Assembly: GCA_002633005.1 (NCBI GenBank)
Contig: NMRA01000473.1
Location: forward strand, 253,668 to 295,603
Source: Phoronis australis
Taxonomy: Eukaryota > Phoronida > Phoronidae
DNA length: 41,936 bases
Reading direction: 5' to 3'
Shown here: positions 34,301 to 41,936 of the stretch, in pieces
How positions within the stretch are numbered: position 1 is the first letter of the stretch
Layout of the letters: every line of letters starts with the position of its first letter
Notes under the pieces: model-generated
Databases searched by the model: none
What the model was told of the DNA's origin: nothing
What the model saw: the letters and a program-made list of their open reading frames with translations, nothing else
Program-made: the position numbers and the translations under genes

Positions 34301-37300
34301 ACCTTTGTTAAAAGCACGTGGCCAGGAAGCGCGCGCTACATACAAGTACCTGTCATCGAAGATTAATCGTCATGAAACGGGTAGAATAGCATCAGCAAGA
34401 AATAAATACTGGCACTTATTTCCGAAAGTTTCTAATGCCGAAAAAAAAGTTTGCATTATTTTTAGGGGGAATTATTAAATTAATCGTAATTAGTGTTTTT
34501 AAAGTCAAACTGACCCACTGATCTTGAGCACTTCCACACCCTTACAACCCCTGAATCTCACAAAAAATAACTGTTAGACTGTCACACATCCAGTCACCCG
34601 GAGACTAACCGGTCAATTCTCTAACGTTATTTAGCAGATGAGATCAACACGTGCTAAATAAAACATGTTCTGCTTTACTGCTTGTGTTTATTTCTTTAGT
34701 TACAACGCACACCTAGATCGTTACATCCTGTTTACTCTGGCAAATGAACTCTGATGACACGCACGCGCTCGCTCACACACACAATATACGCGAACGAACT
34801 TCAAAACAAACAGCACGTGACAACAACATTGTGTGTTCGTCCAGAGATTTTTCTCGTGTTGCGGAGTACGATCTAGCTCAGATTTGGACTTAATATGCAG
34901 TTAATCCAGATTCCAAAGGAACTTAAAAATCTTAGGGACGCTATTTTGAAAACTTAAGGAGGACTTCAGGAAATTTGTTGAGTCGAAACTATACTTTTAC
35001 TCAAGAATTCAAGTTGACTGATCGGCGATCACGAAGCTGCAACACGTGCTGGAATTCTTTTTAACAAAATTTTCAGCTCGAGTGTTTACCCACAGGCATG
35101 GTGTGACGCAATGTTGACTGCTGTATTCAAGCAGGGTTGTCAAGAGGATGAATATAATTATAGAGGGATATCAATGTTGGCTGTCATGGGTAAATTATTC
35201 ACAAAGACAGTGAATGACCAGCTTAGCAACTGGGCTGAAGCACATGTCATTTTACATGAATTGCACGCAGAGAAAGGGTTACTGCGCACAAGACCAGTTA
35301 CTTCGACTATATGCTTTGAATCAAAAACATACAAGTAAACAAGGTAGTTGTTTTTACTGTGTCTTTATAGGTTTTTCAAAACCCTTTGATAAAATTTCTT
35401 ATAATTTATTGTGGAAAAGACAGCAAAAAGTTGGTATCCACAGTAATATATTAAAAATAATCAAATCTATGAATAGCAACTAAAGAACTTGTATAAAGAC
35501 TCCAGCTGGGTTGACAAACTATTTTAATTGCAGCGTTGGGACAAGACAGGGCTGCATGATTAGTCCCGTCTTATTCACCATGTACTTAAATGAGTTTATT
35601 GAAGAACTGAGAAATGACATGATAAAAGGTATTTTTATCAATGAAAATGTTCAGGATGTGAATTCACTTTTATATGCAGATGAAACTACAAAGAAAAATC
35701 AATTGATTGTCTTTTCAATTACTGTAAGTCCTGGGGGATGAGTGAAAATTTGAAAAAGACAAAAACTACAGTGTTTTGTAATGGGGAACCACTCAGGCCT
35801 TTTGAAAAATGGCATTTTGGAAATTATTTAATTGAGGTGGTCCCGCATTATAAGTATCTCAGGGTGTTTGTCACATCACAGTTAGCTTGGACAAAGGCTA
35901 CCAAAACAATGTCATGTCAAGGTAGGGTGTTTGTCACATCAAAGTTAGCTTGGGCAAAGGCTACCAAAACAATGCCATGTCAAAGTAGGGTGTTTGTCAC
36001 ATTAAAGTTAGCTTGGACAAAGGCTACCAAAACAATGTCATGTCAAGGTAGGGTGTTTGTCACATCAAAGTTAGCTTGGACAAAGGCTACCAAAACAATG
36101 TCATGTCAAGGTAGGGTGTTTGTCACATCAAAGTTAGCTTGGACAAAGGCTACCAAAACAATGTCATGTCAAGGTACCAAATCAGCAATAGCCATCTATA
36201 CACTGTAAAAACGATCAAAGTTTACCTCAGTCTGTCTTCGTTATTTGACTTATTTGATAAAATAGTACACCTGACCTCACCTTATGTTGCGGAAGTGTGG
36301 TGGTTTGATAAGTATGAGTGTATTGAACGTGTTCATAAATTAATAAGTTTTGTAAAATGGTCCAGGGTGTAGGATCTACCACTTCACTTCAAATTCTGCA
36401 GTCTTAGCGAATATGGTCGCTATCCATTGTTTATCAAATATTATGTTAAATGACTGTATTAAGTACTGGTTCAAAATTTTGAAGATGCATTCTAACAGAT
36501 ACCGTAATCGCCCCAATAAGCACCCAGGGCGCTTAGAAATATTCGCTTTAGGAAGGGGGGGGGCGCTTATTATAGCCCAAAAGTGGTTGAAACTCGTTCT
36601 CCGAAACAGATGAAATCATAAGCTAGAATTCATCAAATTTACGCTCTGTGACGCATCTGTAACCTAAGACAAGAGTTTCTACAAAATTGCAGTGCACTGC
36701 TATCAAATTTAATTGTTAAATTACGAGCACTTTTCAGAAAATCTCAGTGCGAAAACTCGCCGACTGATGCATCGCTGCCTCGCGATCGCCGATAGGTCAA
36801 CTTGAATTCTTGAGTTAAAATATAGTTTCGACTCAAAAAATTATCTGAAGTCCTCTTTAAGTTTTCAAAATAGCGTCCTTAAGATTTTGTTCCTGTGGTG
36901 TCTGTATTAACTGCATATTAAGTCCAAATCTACGCTAGATCATACTCCGCAACACGAGAAAAATCTCTGGACGAACACACATGTTGTGTCACGTGATGTT
37001 TGTTTTGAAGTTCATCTACGTTACGGTATTGTGTGAGTGAGCGAGCACGTGCGTGTCATCAGAGTTCATTTGCCAGAGTAAACGTGATGTAACAATATAG
37101 GACTGGTGTGCATCGTAACTAAGGAAATTAACACAAGCAGTAAAGCAGAATGTGTTTTATTTAACACTAGTTGATCTCATCTGCTAAAAAACGTTCGAGA
37201 AATGTCTCGGTAAGGCCGATGTCATTGAGTCGGCTGGTGACTGGATGCGTGACAGTCCAACAGTTATATGGTTTTTATGAGGTCTAGTTGAACCGTTGGT

Positions 37301-40300
37301 GTTGCCTGTGAGAAAAACTTTATTAATATTTTTTCTCAATGTATCATAGATAGTTACATATAGGGCCGGCAGAGCGACGTAGATAATAATTCTAATATAA
37401 GATACTCTTCTCAATTTAAATTAGAGTACATATTTGAATATTACTTGTTATCAAATTTGCCTAGAAAATTCACACATTTTATGTAATTTCGTTGAGTGAA
37501 TCATGATTTAGCTGTCAAAACTGGCAGGCAAAATTCTGTAACTTATTCTGAACATGTGTGTCTTTTCTGTTCAAATAACATCGAAGATGAAAATCATGTT
37601 TTACTTGTATACCCAGTATTCCATCATTTAAGGGTTAGATTTATGCAGGAAATATATTGGAGCAGTCCTAGTGTCAACTAAATTATTAGTTTAATGAAAA
37701 ACCCTGACACAAAGGTGTTACTGGTTTCATTTACCATTCATTTTGTAAGAGATCATCATTACATAAAGAAATGTCTGTGTCTCTCTAGTAATATAACTTT
37801 AATTGGTGTAATTGTACTTTGGGCCCATGGCTATGAATACTTGTAATAAACACTATATAAATAGCAACAAGTCAAATCAAGGTAAACCCTTTAAATACAA
37901 ATACTTACCCCATTAGCTATAAAACTGCAGAAATGAGGCACAAGAGGAGATAGCTTATGATTTGTTCTCAGGTCATTAAGTACAATCTGAAATAATTTAA
38001 TTAACAGAATGGACAAAACATATGTTGGAAGGTAAGGTACACGCCGAATATATTCAAAGTCATCCAGAACTCCCTGTTGTAATGGCTGTCAGAAGCTGAA
38101 TACATTCAAAGTCATCCAGAACTCCCTGTTATAATGGCTGTCACAAGCTGAACACATTCAAAGTCATCCAGAACTCCCTGTTATAATGGCTGTCACAAGC
38201 TGAATACATTCAAAGTCATCCAGAACTCCCTGTTATAATGGCTGTCACAAGCTGAATACATTCAAAGTCATCCAGAACTCCCTGTTATAATGGCTGTCAC
38301 AAGCTGAATACATTCAAAGTCATCCAGAACTCCCTGTTATAATGGCTGTCACAAGCTGAATACATTCAAAGTCATCCAGAACTCCCTGTTATAATGGCTG
38401 TCACAAGCTGAATACATTCAAAGTCATCCAGAACTCCCTGTTATAATGGCTGTCACAAGCTGAATACATTCAAAGTCATCCAGAACTCCCTGTTATAATG
38501 GCTGTCACAAGCTGAATACATTCAAAGTCATCCAGAACTCCCTGTTATAATGGCTGTCACAAGCTGAATACATTCAAAGTCATCCAGAACTCCCTGTTAT
38601 AATGGCTGTCACAAGCTGAATACATTCAAAGTCATCCAGAACTCCCTGTTATAATGGCTGTCAGAAGCTGAATACATTCAAAGTCATCCAGAACTCCCTG
38701 TTATAATGGCTGTCACAAGCTGAATACATTCAAAGTCATCCAGAACTCCCTGTTATAATGGCTGTCACAAGCTGAATACATTCAAAGTCATCCAGAACTC
38801 CCTGTTATAATGGCTGTCAGAAGCTGAATACATTCAAAGTCATCCAGAACTCCCTGTCATAATGGCTGTCAGAAGCTGAATACATTCAAAGTCATCCAGA
38901 ACTCCCTGTCATAATGGCTGTCAGAAGCTGAATACATTCAAAGTCATCCAGAACTCCCTGTCATAATGGCTGTCAGAAGCTGAATACATTCAAAGTCATC
39001 CAGAACTCCCTGTTATAATGGCTGTCAGAAGCTGAATTCATCGTCAGAGTAGTCTCCCCTGATGGCTGAGAATGAAGGGGAATTAACAGGAAAGTTGGTA
39101 TGAAGGTGAACACTTCATTTTGTAGTTAGAATGTTGCTACCATAATAGTTAGTGGCAACCATTTACAGGATTAACCGTCATGATGGTAAAGTGTACTATG
39201 ACTACTTTTGCCATATGGTGTATCAAATGTATACATGCACTTTTGTCTGATTACTTTTGTCATGTACTTAGTCTGATTACTTTTGTCGTAGCGTATCAAA
39301 TGCATACATGTACTTTGTCAGATTACTTTTGTCATATAGTGTATCAAACGCATAAATGTACTTTGATTACTTTTGTAATATAGTGTATCAAATGTATACA
39401 TGTATTTTGTCTGATTACTTTTGTCATATAGTGTATCAAATGCAAACTGTAACCCATAAGTGTTAACAAGAGCAAGACAAAGCACAGAATGTGCCGTGAC
39501 TATGCCCAGGGGTGTTTACCAGTTTCATGCAATACAATTAGGAGTACTTTACCAATTCGACCATGATCATATCGAAGTCAAAAATCAGGTGCTGGCACAT
39601 CAAAGCCAAACACCTGTCTCTGTCATGGTTTATCAAACATTTGTCAAGCCATTTTGTCATTCTTGTGGAAAATTACAGTTGGTGAATATAGGCTCCTCTC
39701 GATGTCAAATCTATCTAAAAATCAATTGGGAAGGCAATGAATGCATGTCCAAAACAGGTGGACAAGCGTGATCTTGCTGAAATTAAAATGGCCAACTACT
39801 TCGGTGTCCCTGTACCACCACCACATATCTCTGCGTCAACCTTCATCAAAACCTGTTATGCTATTTTGGCAATAACCAACAGCCAAGTATTATTTTGTTA
39901 AATATTGCAATGGCAAACAGGAAGCTGGATCAGTCAAACCCAATCGAAAACTATCTGGTGCCCTGGACTACCAGGTAGAACCTGCAGTTCCTCCAAATTC
40001 TGGCACATCACCACAACAGTAATTGGCAAAGAAAATACAGCCAAAAATGAACATGGCCAACAGGCGGTGGAATGATAATCAAATCTCTGTGAAAATCTAA
40101 TGGTTATGGTGCATTCCTGCCAGGTTTCAGAACATTCAATGAGCCACATCGACAATGATTGATGCACAAAAATGGTCAAATAGATGGCGTCGAATATCCT
40201 GAGAAATCAACATGTACCAGTGCATAAGTGACACAGATCTTTGCATCAAGTTTCATCACATTAATTGACAGACAAGGAAAGCCTTGTTGAAAACTGGAGC

Positions 40301-41058
40301 AGTAGCTTTTAGTGGGAGGTGTGGTAGTCCATACAATCTGCAAATCAAATGGTGCCTCTGCATCTCCCATAAACCTCTATATCAAATTTCAGCAAAATCT
40401 GTTGAACCAGTTCCACAATAATCAATGAACAACAAATGTCTTTTCAAAAAATGAAACAGCCAATAGGAGGTGCTAAAGTAATCGGATCAGTCCAAAAATC
40501 AACTGGTGCCGGCATAACCCTGAAAAATACCTCTGAATCAAATTTCAACAAAATTTGATGGACCGTTTTGACATTAATCAATGCAGAATGAATAGCTGGT
40601 CAAAAACTAAAACGGCCAACAGGGTGTGCTGTGCTAGTCAAACCTGTCTGGAAATCAACTGGTGCGGGCACATCTTTACGTAATATACCTCTGTGTCAAG
40701 TTTCAACAAAATTCACCAACATGTAATCAGGAGACAAGGAAAATTGATGATGGAAAATTGATGATGGACGTGACGTCGACTATGTGGGACAACATATTTT
40801 GTGGGCTCGTAAAAAACAGACACATCTATCACACAGAAAAATGGGATATCTTCATATGCAAAAAAACAGCTGGTATTTAATAATGCAATTCTGCAATATT
40901 TCAGCATTTTCATTTAAGTCTAAACTACATGAAGCAGTGCAATCACATCAATACCTTAGTTAGTTCCTCGTCGTTTCCCAGCAATGCCTGTGTTATGTTG
41001 TCGTAGTAACTTGCCAATTCGTCAGCAACAACCCCAGGTTTGCTCTCAGATATTTTGC
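27621..41058 (-). CDS. TAF6L: TAF6-like SAGA subunit, seven exons visible, N-terminus off window
   Basis: Exons on the - strand at 40955-41058, 37909-37986, 33524-33625, 32443-32567, 29941-30073, 28991-29110 and 27621-28358 splice with consistent phases into about 465 residues. TAF6L (PAF65-alpha) is a nuclear core subunit of the SAGA/PCAF coactivator. Its N-terminal histone fold pairs with TAF9 and its HEAT repeats contact the complex core. Visible family landmarks are NITQALLGNDEELTK, VLNDLRTNHKLSPLVPHF, a WLLRDYAA HEAT helix, RPLCSHYGAL, VHGALLVAAEVFLK, and the tail motif IYTNLYSYFGDSF. This last block is typical of TAF6L and argues against TAF6 itself. The tail is acidic and serine-rich with a basic KFKKRK stretch, a likely nuclear localisation signal. 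Human TAF6L is about 620 residues, so roughly the first 150 (histone fold) lie beyond the right edge. All introns carry repeats. No frame break is seen. Confidence 0.93.
28483..28668 (-). other. Unexplained open stretch in the last TAF6L intron
   Basis: 61 sense codons ending in TGA with no start Met, on the same strand as TAF6L and inside its last intron. The peptide is protein-like (VEVVTPVVIWLRVHVG, then KFSVVGIVGTNDNGKLVY) but I recognise no family. It is not in frame as a cassette exon with obvious splice sites. It could be a TE gene fragment or chance. Confidence 0.3.
28991..29110 (-). CDS. TAF6L: TAF6L exon
   Basis: 40 codons, acceptor AATGTTGTAG, donor TTG|GTGAGTG, phase 0. It encodes AVEEVLFAYIQSRAF and ends ASRVHGALL, the last HEAT helices before the tail. 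Confidence 0.92.
29200..29485 (-). mobile_element. tRNA-derived SINE
   Basis: On the - strand a tRNA-like head at 29482-29405 has an A box TGGTCTAGTGGG (29474-29463) and a B box GGTTCTAATCC (29430-29420). About 200 bp of unrelated body follow. The acceptor arm does not pair well, so it is not a functional tRNA. It lies in the TAF6L intron between 29111 and 29940, in the same orientation as the gene. Confidence 0.65.
29941..30073 (-). CDS. TAF6L: TAF6L exon
   Basis: 133 nt, acceptor GTATTTCCAG, donor AAG|GTTTGTG. It completes the split arginine codon and encodes VLRDENRPLCSHYGAL, the counterpart of the conserved RPLCCHYGAVVGL segment. Confidence 0.93.
30341..30600 (+). pseudogene. THAP-domain relic
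   Basis: Frames joined by eye give IVPACVNY, a stop, then AARKAAISFFSI, a frame change, and LRKWVAAVKNGKYAVSRYEV, ACGRHFVYSDFTD. This is the THAP order C..C, FF.xP, WV.av, C..HF..sDF. It has at least one stop and one shift and no Met context, so it is dead. It is antisense to TAF6L inside an intron. It probably derives from a THAP-encoding DNA transposon. No TIRs were found around it. Confidence 0.6.
30766..31190 (-). repeat. Dispersed repeat family B, copy 2 (inverted)
   Basis: Inverted match to 4590-4855, interrupted around 30905-31095 by extra sequence that includes a short (TA)n run (30967-30991). Confidence 0.75.
31386..31690 (+). repeat. Dispersed repeat family A, copy 2
   Basis: Direct match to 526-831. 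Here the left border is not interrupted by the hAT end, so it represents the empty-site version. Confidence 0.75.
31691..32442 (-). other. TAF6L intron sequence
   Basis: AT-rich. Only a short locally repeated GTGT(C/T)ACCAT motif (about 32195-32250 and 32411-32430) stands out. No gene. Confidence 0.4.
32443..32567 (-). CDS. TAF6L: TAF6L exon
   Basis: 125 nt, acceptor CTCTTTTTCAG, donor AG|GTGAGAG, phase 0 in and phase 2 out. It encodes YCLVEPLPLAASPSDN then WLLRDYAA, equivalent to the NDHWTLRDGAA helix of human TAF6L. Confidence 0.92.
32568..33523 (-). other. TAF6L intron without recognisable feature
   Basis: No coding similarity or repeat structure recognised in this 956-bp intron. Confidence 0.4.
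33524..33625 (-). CDS. TAF6L: TAF6L exon
   Basis: 34 codons, acceptor GATTGGTAG, donor TAT|GTAAGT, phase 0. It encodes VKTVSYDVHQLTKLLYMV and a following RNPALYL helix, matching the human VKSVSHDLEQLHRLL region. Confidence 0.92.
33850..34554. mobile_element. TE sequence beginning with a TACCGTATT...GCGCC end
   Basis: TACCGTATTCACCCTAATAA then GCGCC at 33850 resembles the ends at 36500 and 41689 (TACCGTAATCG...). This suggests one MITE-like family with TA at the border and GCGCTTATT-type inner motifs. A 119-codon open frame (34119-34478) with basic, lysine/arginine-rich content was not recognised. Its right border is not clear. Confidence 0.4.
34555..35037 (+). repeat. Inverted repeat pair, left copy
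   Basis: Matches 36770-37280 in inverted orientation over about 450 bp, with blocks such as ATTTAGCAGATGAGATCAAC (corresponding to GTTGATCTCATCTGCTAAAA) and CCAGAGATTTTTCTCGTGTT. The LINE coding sequence begins exactly where this copy stops. Confidence 0.85.
35862..36176 (+). repeat. Five tandem 63-bp units inside the LINE RT frame
   Basis: Units of 63 bp (21 codons) keep the RT frame, each encoding VFVTSKLAWTKATKTM then SCQG plus a linking residue. Units differ by a few substitutions: TSQLAW in the first, AKATKTMPCQS in the second and TLKLAW in the third. The frame then runs on into AIAIYTL, normal RT sequence. Confidence 0.95.
36500..37410. mobile_element. Insert splitting the LINE, with TACCGTAATCG end
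   Basis: Starts TACCGTAATCGCCCC within the LINE codons and contains the GGGCGCTTATTATAGCCC motif. It includes the inverted partner (36770-37280) of the segment at 34555-35037. The right border is approximate. No coding capacity was recognised. TA is the likely target. Confidence 0.6.
37909..37986 (-). CDS. TAF6L: TAF6L exon
   Basis: 26 codons, acceptor TTATTTCAG, donor GGG|GTAAGT, phase 0. It encodes VLNDLRTNHKLSPLVPHF, the best conserved stretch of the HEAT domain in this family. Confidence 0.93.
38043..39036. repeat. 52-bp minisatellite, about 19 units
   Basis: The unit begins AAGCTGAATACATTCAAAGT, goes on through CATCCAGAACTCCCTG and ends TAATGGCTGTCAC. Copies are nearly identical. Variants cluster: GTCAG versus GTCAC units, and CTGTCAT versus CTGTTAT near 38858-38965. 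This shows local unit expansion. It lies in the TAF6L intron next to exon 37909-37986. Confidence 0.98.
39193..39441. repeat. Degenerate tandem repeat, unit about 45-50 bp
   Basis: About five imperfect copies of a unit with TGATTACTTTTGTCATATAG and TGTATCAAATGCATACATGT. The open frame across it is an artefact. Confidence 0.85.
39785..40745. repeat. Degenerate ~165-bp tandem family on one side of TAF6L exon 40955-41058
   Basis: Repeated in order: AAA(A/C)TGGCCAACAGG-like, AAATCAACTGGTGC, ACCTCTG(T/A)(A/G)TCAA, TTTCAACAAAAT, then AATCAATG. At least four decayed units are visible. Related sequence with TGGCCACTAG(T/G)TG recurs at 41226-41600. Confidence 0.7.
40955..41058 (-). CDS. TAF6L: TAF6L exon (first visible; start of HEAT region)
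   Basis: 104 nt, acceptor TTTGTGTTGTAG, donor AAG|GTATTG. The first two bases finish a codon begun off window. It encodes a helix pair ELASYYDNITQALLG typical of the start of the TAF6/TAF6L HEAT domain. Confidence 0.88.
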
Positions 41059-41214
41059 CTACAACACAAACGAGGAATATTAGTTGGAAGCAAATGGAAC
41101 ACAAATATCAGCTTTTAAATGAATCGAGCACCTCAACAAGACCAACACGAAGCATTAAAATGCACCCACAATTGAACAACAAATGGTATGCGTCTCGAGG
41201 TGTATATTTATTTT

Positions 41215-41600
41215 AGTATCATAAAAATGGCCACTAGTTGACACTGAATATGAACATTCTGTCCCAAAATGGAAAGGTGTTGTCTCAATGACAGAGACCT
41301 ATTTACCCAATATCAAGAAAAAACATCAAAAACTTTGAAAACACACAATCAGACAAATGTAACAAGAGCAACGCGGAGTGTTGAAATGCGCCCACAAATT
41401 CACCGCAAAAGGTGTGCTTCTAGGGGTGTTTATTTGGAACATAACAATGACCACTAGGTGGTGCAAAATACGTCAAATCCATCCGAAAACTGGTGTGTGT
41501 CATCAAAGCTATTTACCAAATTTCATAAAAATCTATCAAGGAAGTTCTGAGAAACCGAGGAAAATGAAGAAAATGAAATTGCCACTACCAGGCTATAGGC
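41215..41600. repeat. Related decayed repeat with AATGGCCACTAG motif
   Basis: Two copies about 215 bp apart of (A)ATG(G/A)CCACTAG then GTGTTG, ACCTATTTACC-like and CAAATTTCATAAAAAT-like blocks, sharing the layout of the 39785-40745 family. Confidence 0.5.
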
Positions 41601-41688
41601 GCAAAAAACAGGACTTCCCCTAAAACATGCCACAGTAGATGAAGTCATTAGAAAGTCATTGTCAGCCGTCCTCTTCACATTAGGAACA

Positions 41689-41936
41689 TACCGTAATCGT
41701 TCGGGTTAACGCCCTGGGCGGTTAAATTGGCGAATCCAAAAAATCGGGGGAGGGCGGTTAACCGAGCAGTGGGCGGTTAAATCGAAAATCCACCTAAAGT
41801 AGGGGATGGGCGGTTAACTGAACATGGGCGCTTATTACGACAGACAACCGCCCTGGGCGGTTAATCTTACCTGGCGATCTAAATCCCGACACGACAATCA
41901 TACTCGGAACGCGTAGCCCTTTTCAAAGAGCTTTAT
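41689..41936. mobile_element. MITE-like element end, GGGCGGTTAA-rich, continues off window
   Basis: Starts TACCGTAATCG like the element at 36500 and repeats GGGCGGTTAA several times (41716-41860), also in inverted form. The right end is off window. Confidence 0.5.

Larger units (their letters stand above)
35038..37866 (+). mobile_element. Degenerate LINE, interrupted by an insert at 36500-37410
   Basis: RT coding traces run in broken frames from 35038: ILFNKIFSSSVYPQAWCDAM, YNYRGISMLAVMGKLFTK, GTRQGCMISPVLFTMYLNEF, SLLYADE (YADD box with a Glu), KYECIERVHKL, CIKYWFKILKMHSNRY. The frame stops at about 36499 and resumes at about 37420 with YLLSNLPRKFTHFM and the zinc region CLFCSNNIEDENHV, whose last Cys seems replaced by Tyr (LLVYPVF). 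AATAAA at 37846 may mark the 3' end. The 5' half (endonuclease) is missing. It lies antisense to TAF6L in its intron. Confidence 0.82.

Noticed and set aside
38043-39036. CRISPR-like array
   Set aside because: Units are head-to-tail with no unique spacers in a clearly eukaryotic intron, so it is a minisatellite.

Overview
This is a eukaryotic, animal-type window: long introns, GT-AG splice sites, polyadenylation signals, low gene density and a dense layer of transposable-element (TE) relics (hAT, THAP-type, non-LTR retrotransposons, MITEs, a SINE, tandem repeats). The two genes and the TE mix fit an invertebrate metazoan (for example amphioxus, a hemichordate or a mollusc). I cannot fix the species from sequence alone.

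Two genes are readable by splicing and lie tail to tail. On the + strand, five exons at 1461-25909 join without a frame break into a complete 210-residue METTL27-like (WBSCR27-type) SAM-dependent methyltransferase. On the - strand, seven exons at 27621-41058 encode about 465 residues of TAF6L, the SAGA-complex paralogue of TAF6. They cover the HEAT-repeat domain and the C-terminal tail. The histone-fold N-terminus lies to the right, outside the window. The genes are separated by about 1.7 kb (25910-27620) with no recognisable gene.

Intron 1 of the methyltransferase gene (15.3 kb) is largely TE-derived. It holds a LINE tail (3191-3493), a terminal-inverted-repeat (TIR) element at 8359-10016 carrying two convergent broken genes (a P2X7-type cytoplasmic zinc domain and a THAP-domain protein), two LINE fragments (10078-10990 and 11002-12310), a TA/TG-rich microsatellite, and a 3.5-kb TIR element with TA flanks (12817-16340). 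Intron 2 holds a 469-bp MITE with perfect 20-bp TIRs. Intron 4 holds a 5.4-kb hAT element whose left end lies nine bases past the 5' splice site. A 2.77-kb near-perfect palindrome sits inside that hAT element.

The TAF6L introns hold a tRNA-derived SINE, a THAP-domain relic, a degenerate LINE with an in-frame 5 x 21-residue tandem duplication in its reverse transcriptase, an inverted pair of related inserts around that LINE, a 19-unit 52-bp minisatellite, and a degenerate ~165-bp tandem family on the low-coordinate side of the outermost exon, with related sequence on its other side.

The candidates most worth following are the THAP + P2X7-type two-gene TIR element, the long palindrome nested in the hAT element, and the in-frame retrotransposon repeat. 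None is claimed as a proven new system. The gene-level calls rest on reading exons by eye and on remembered family features.
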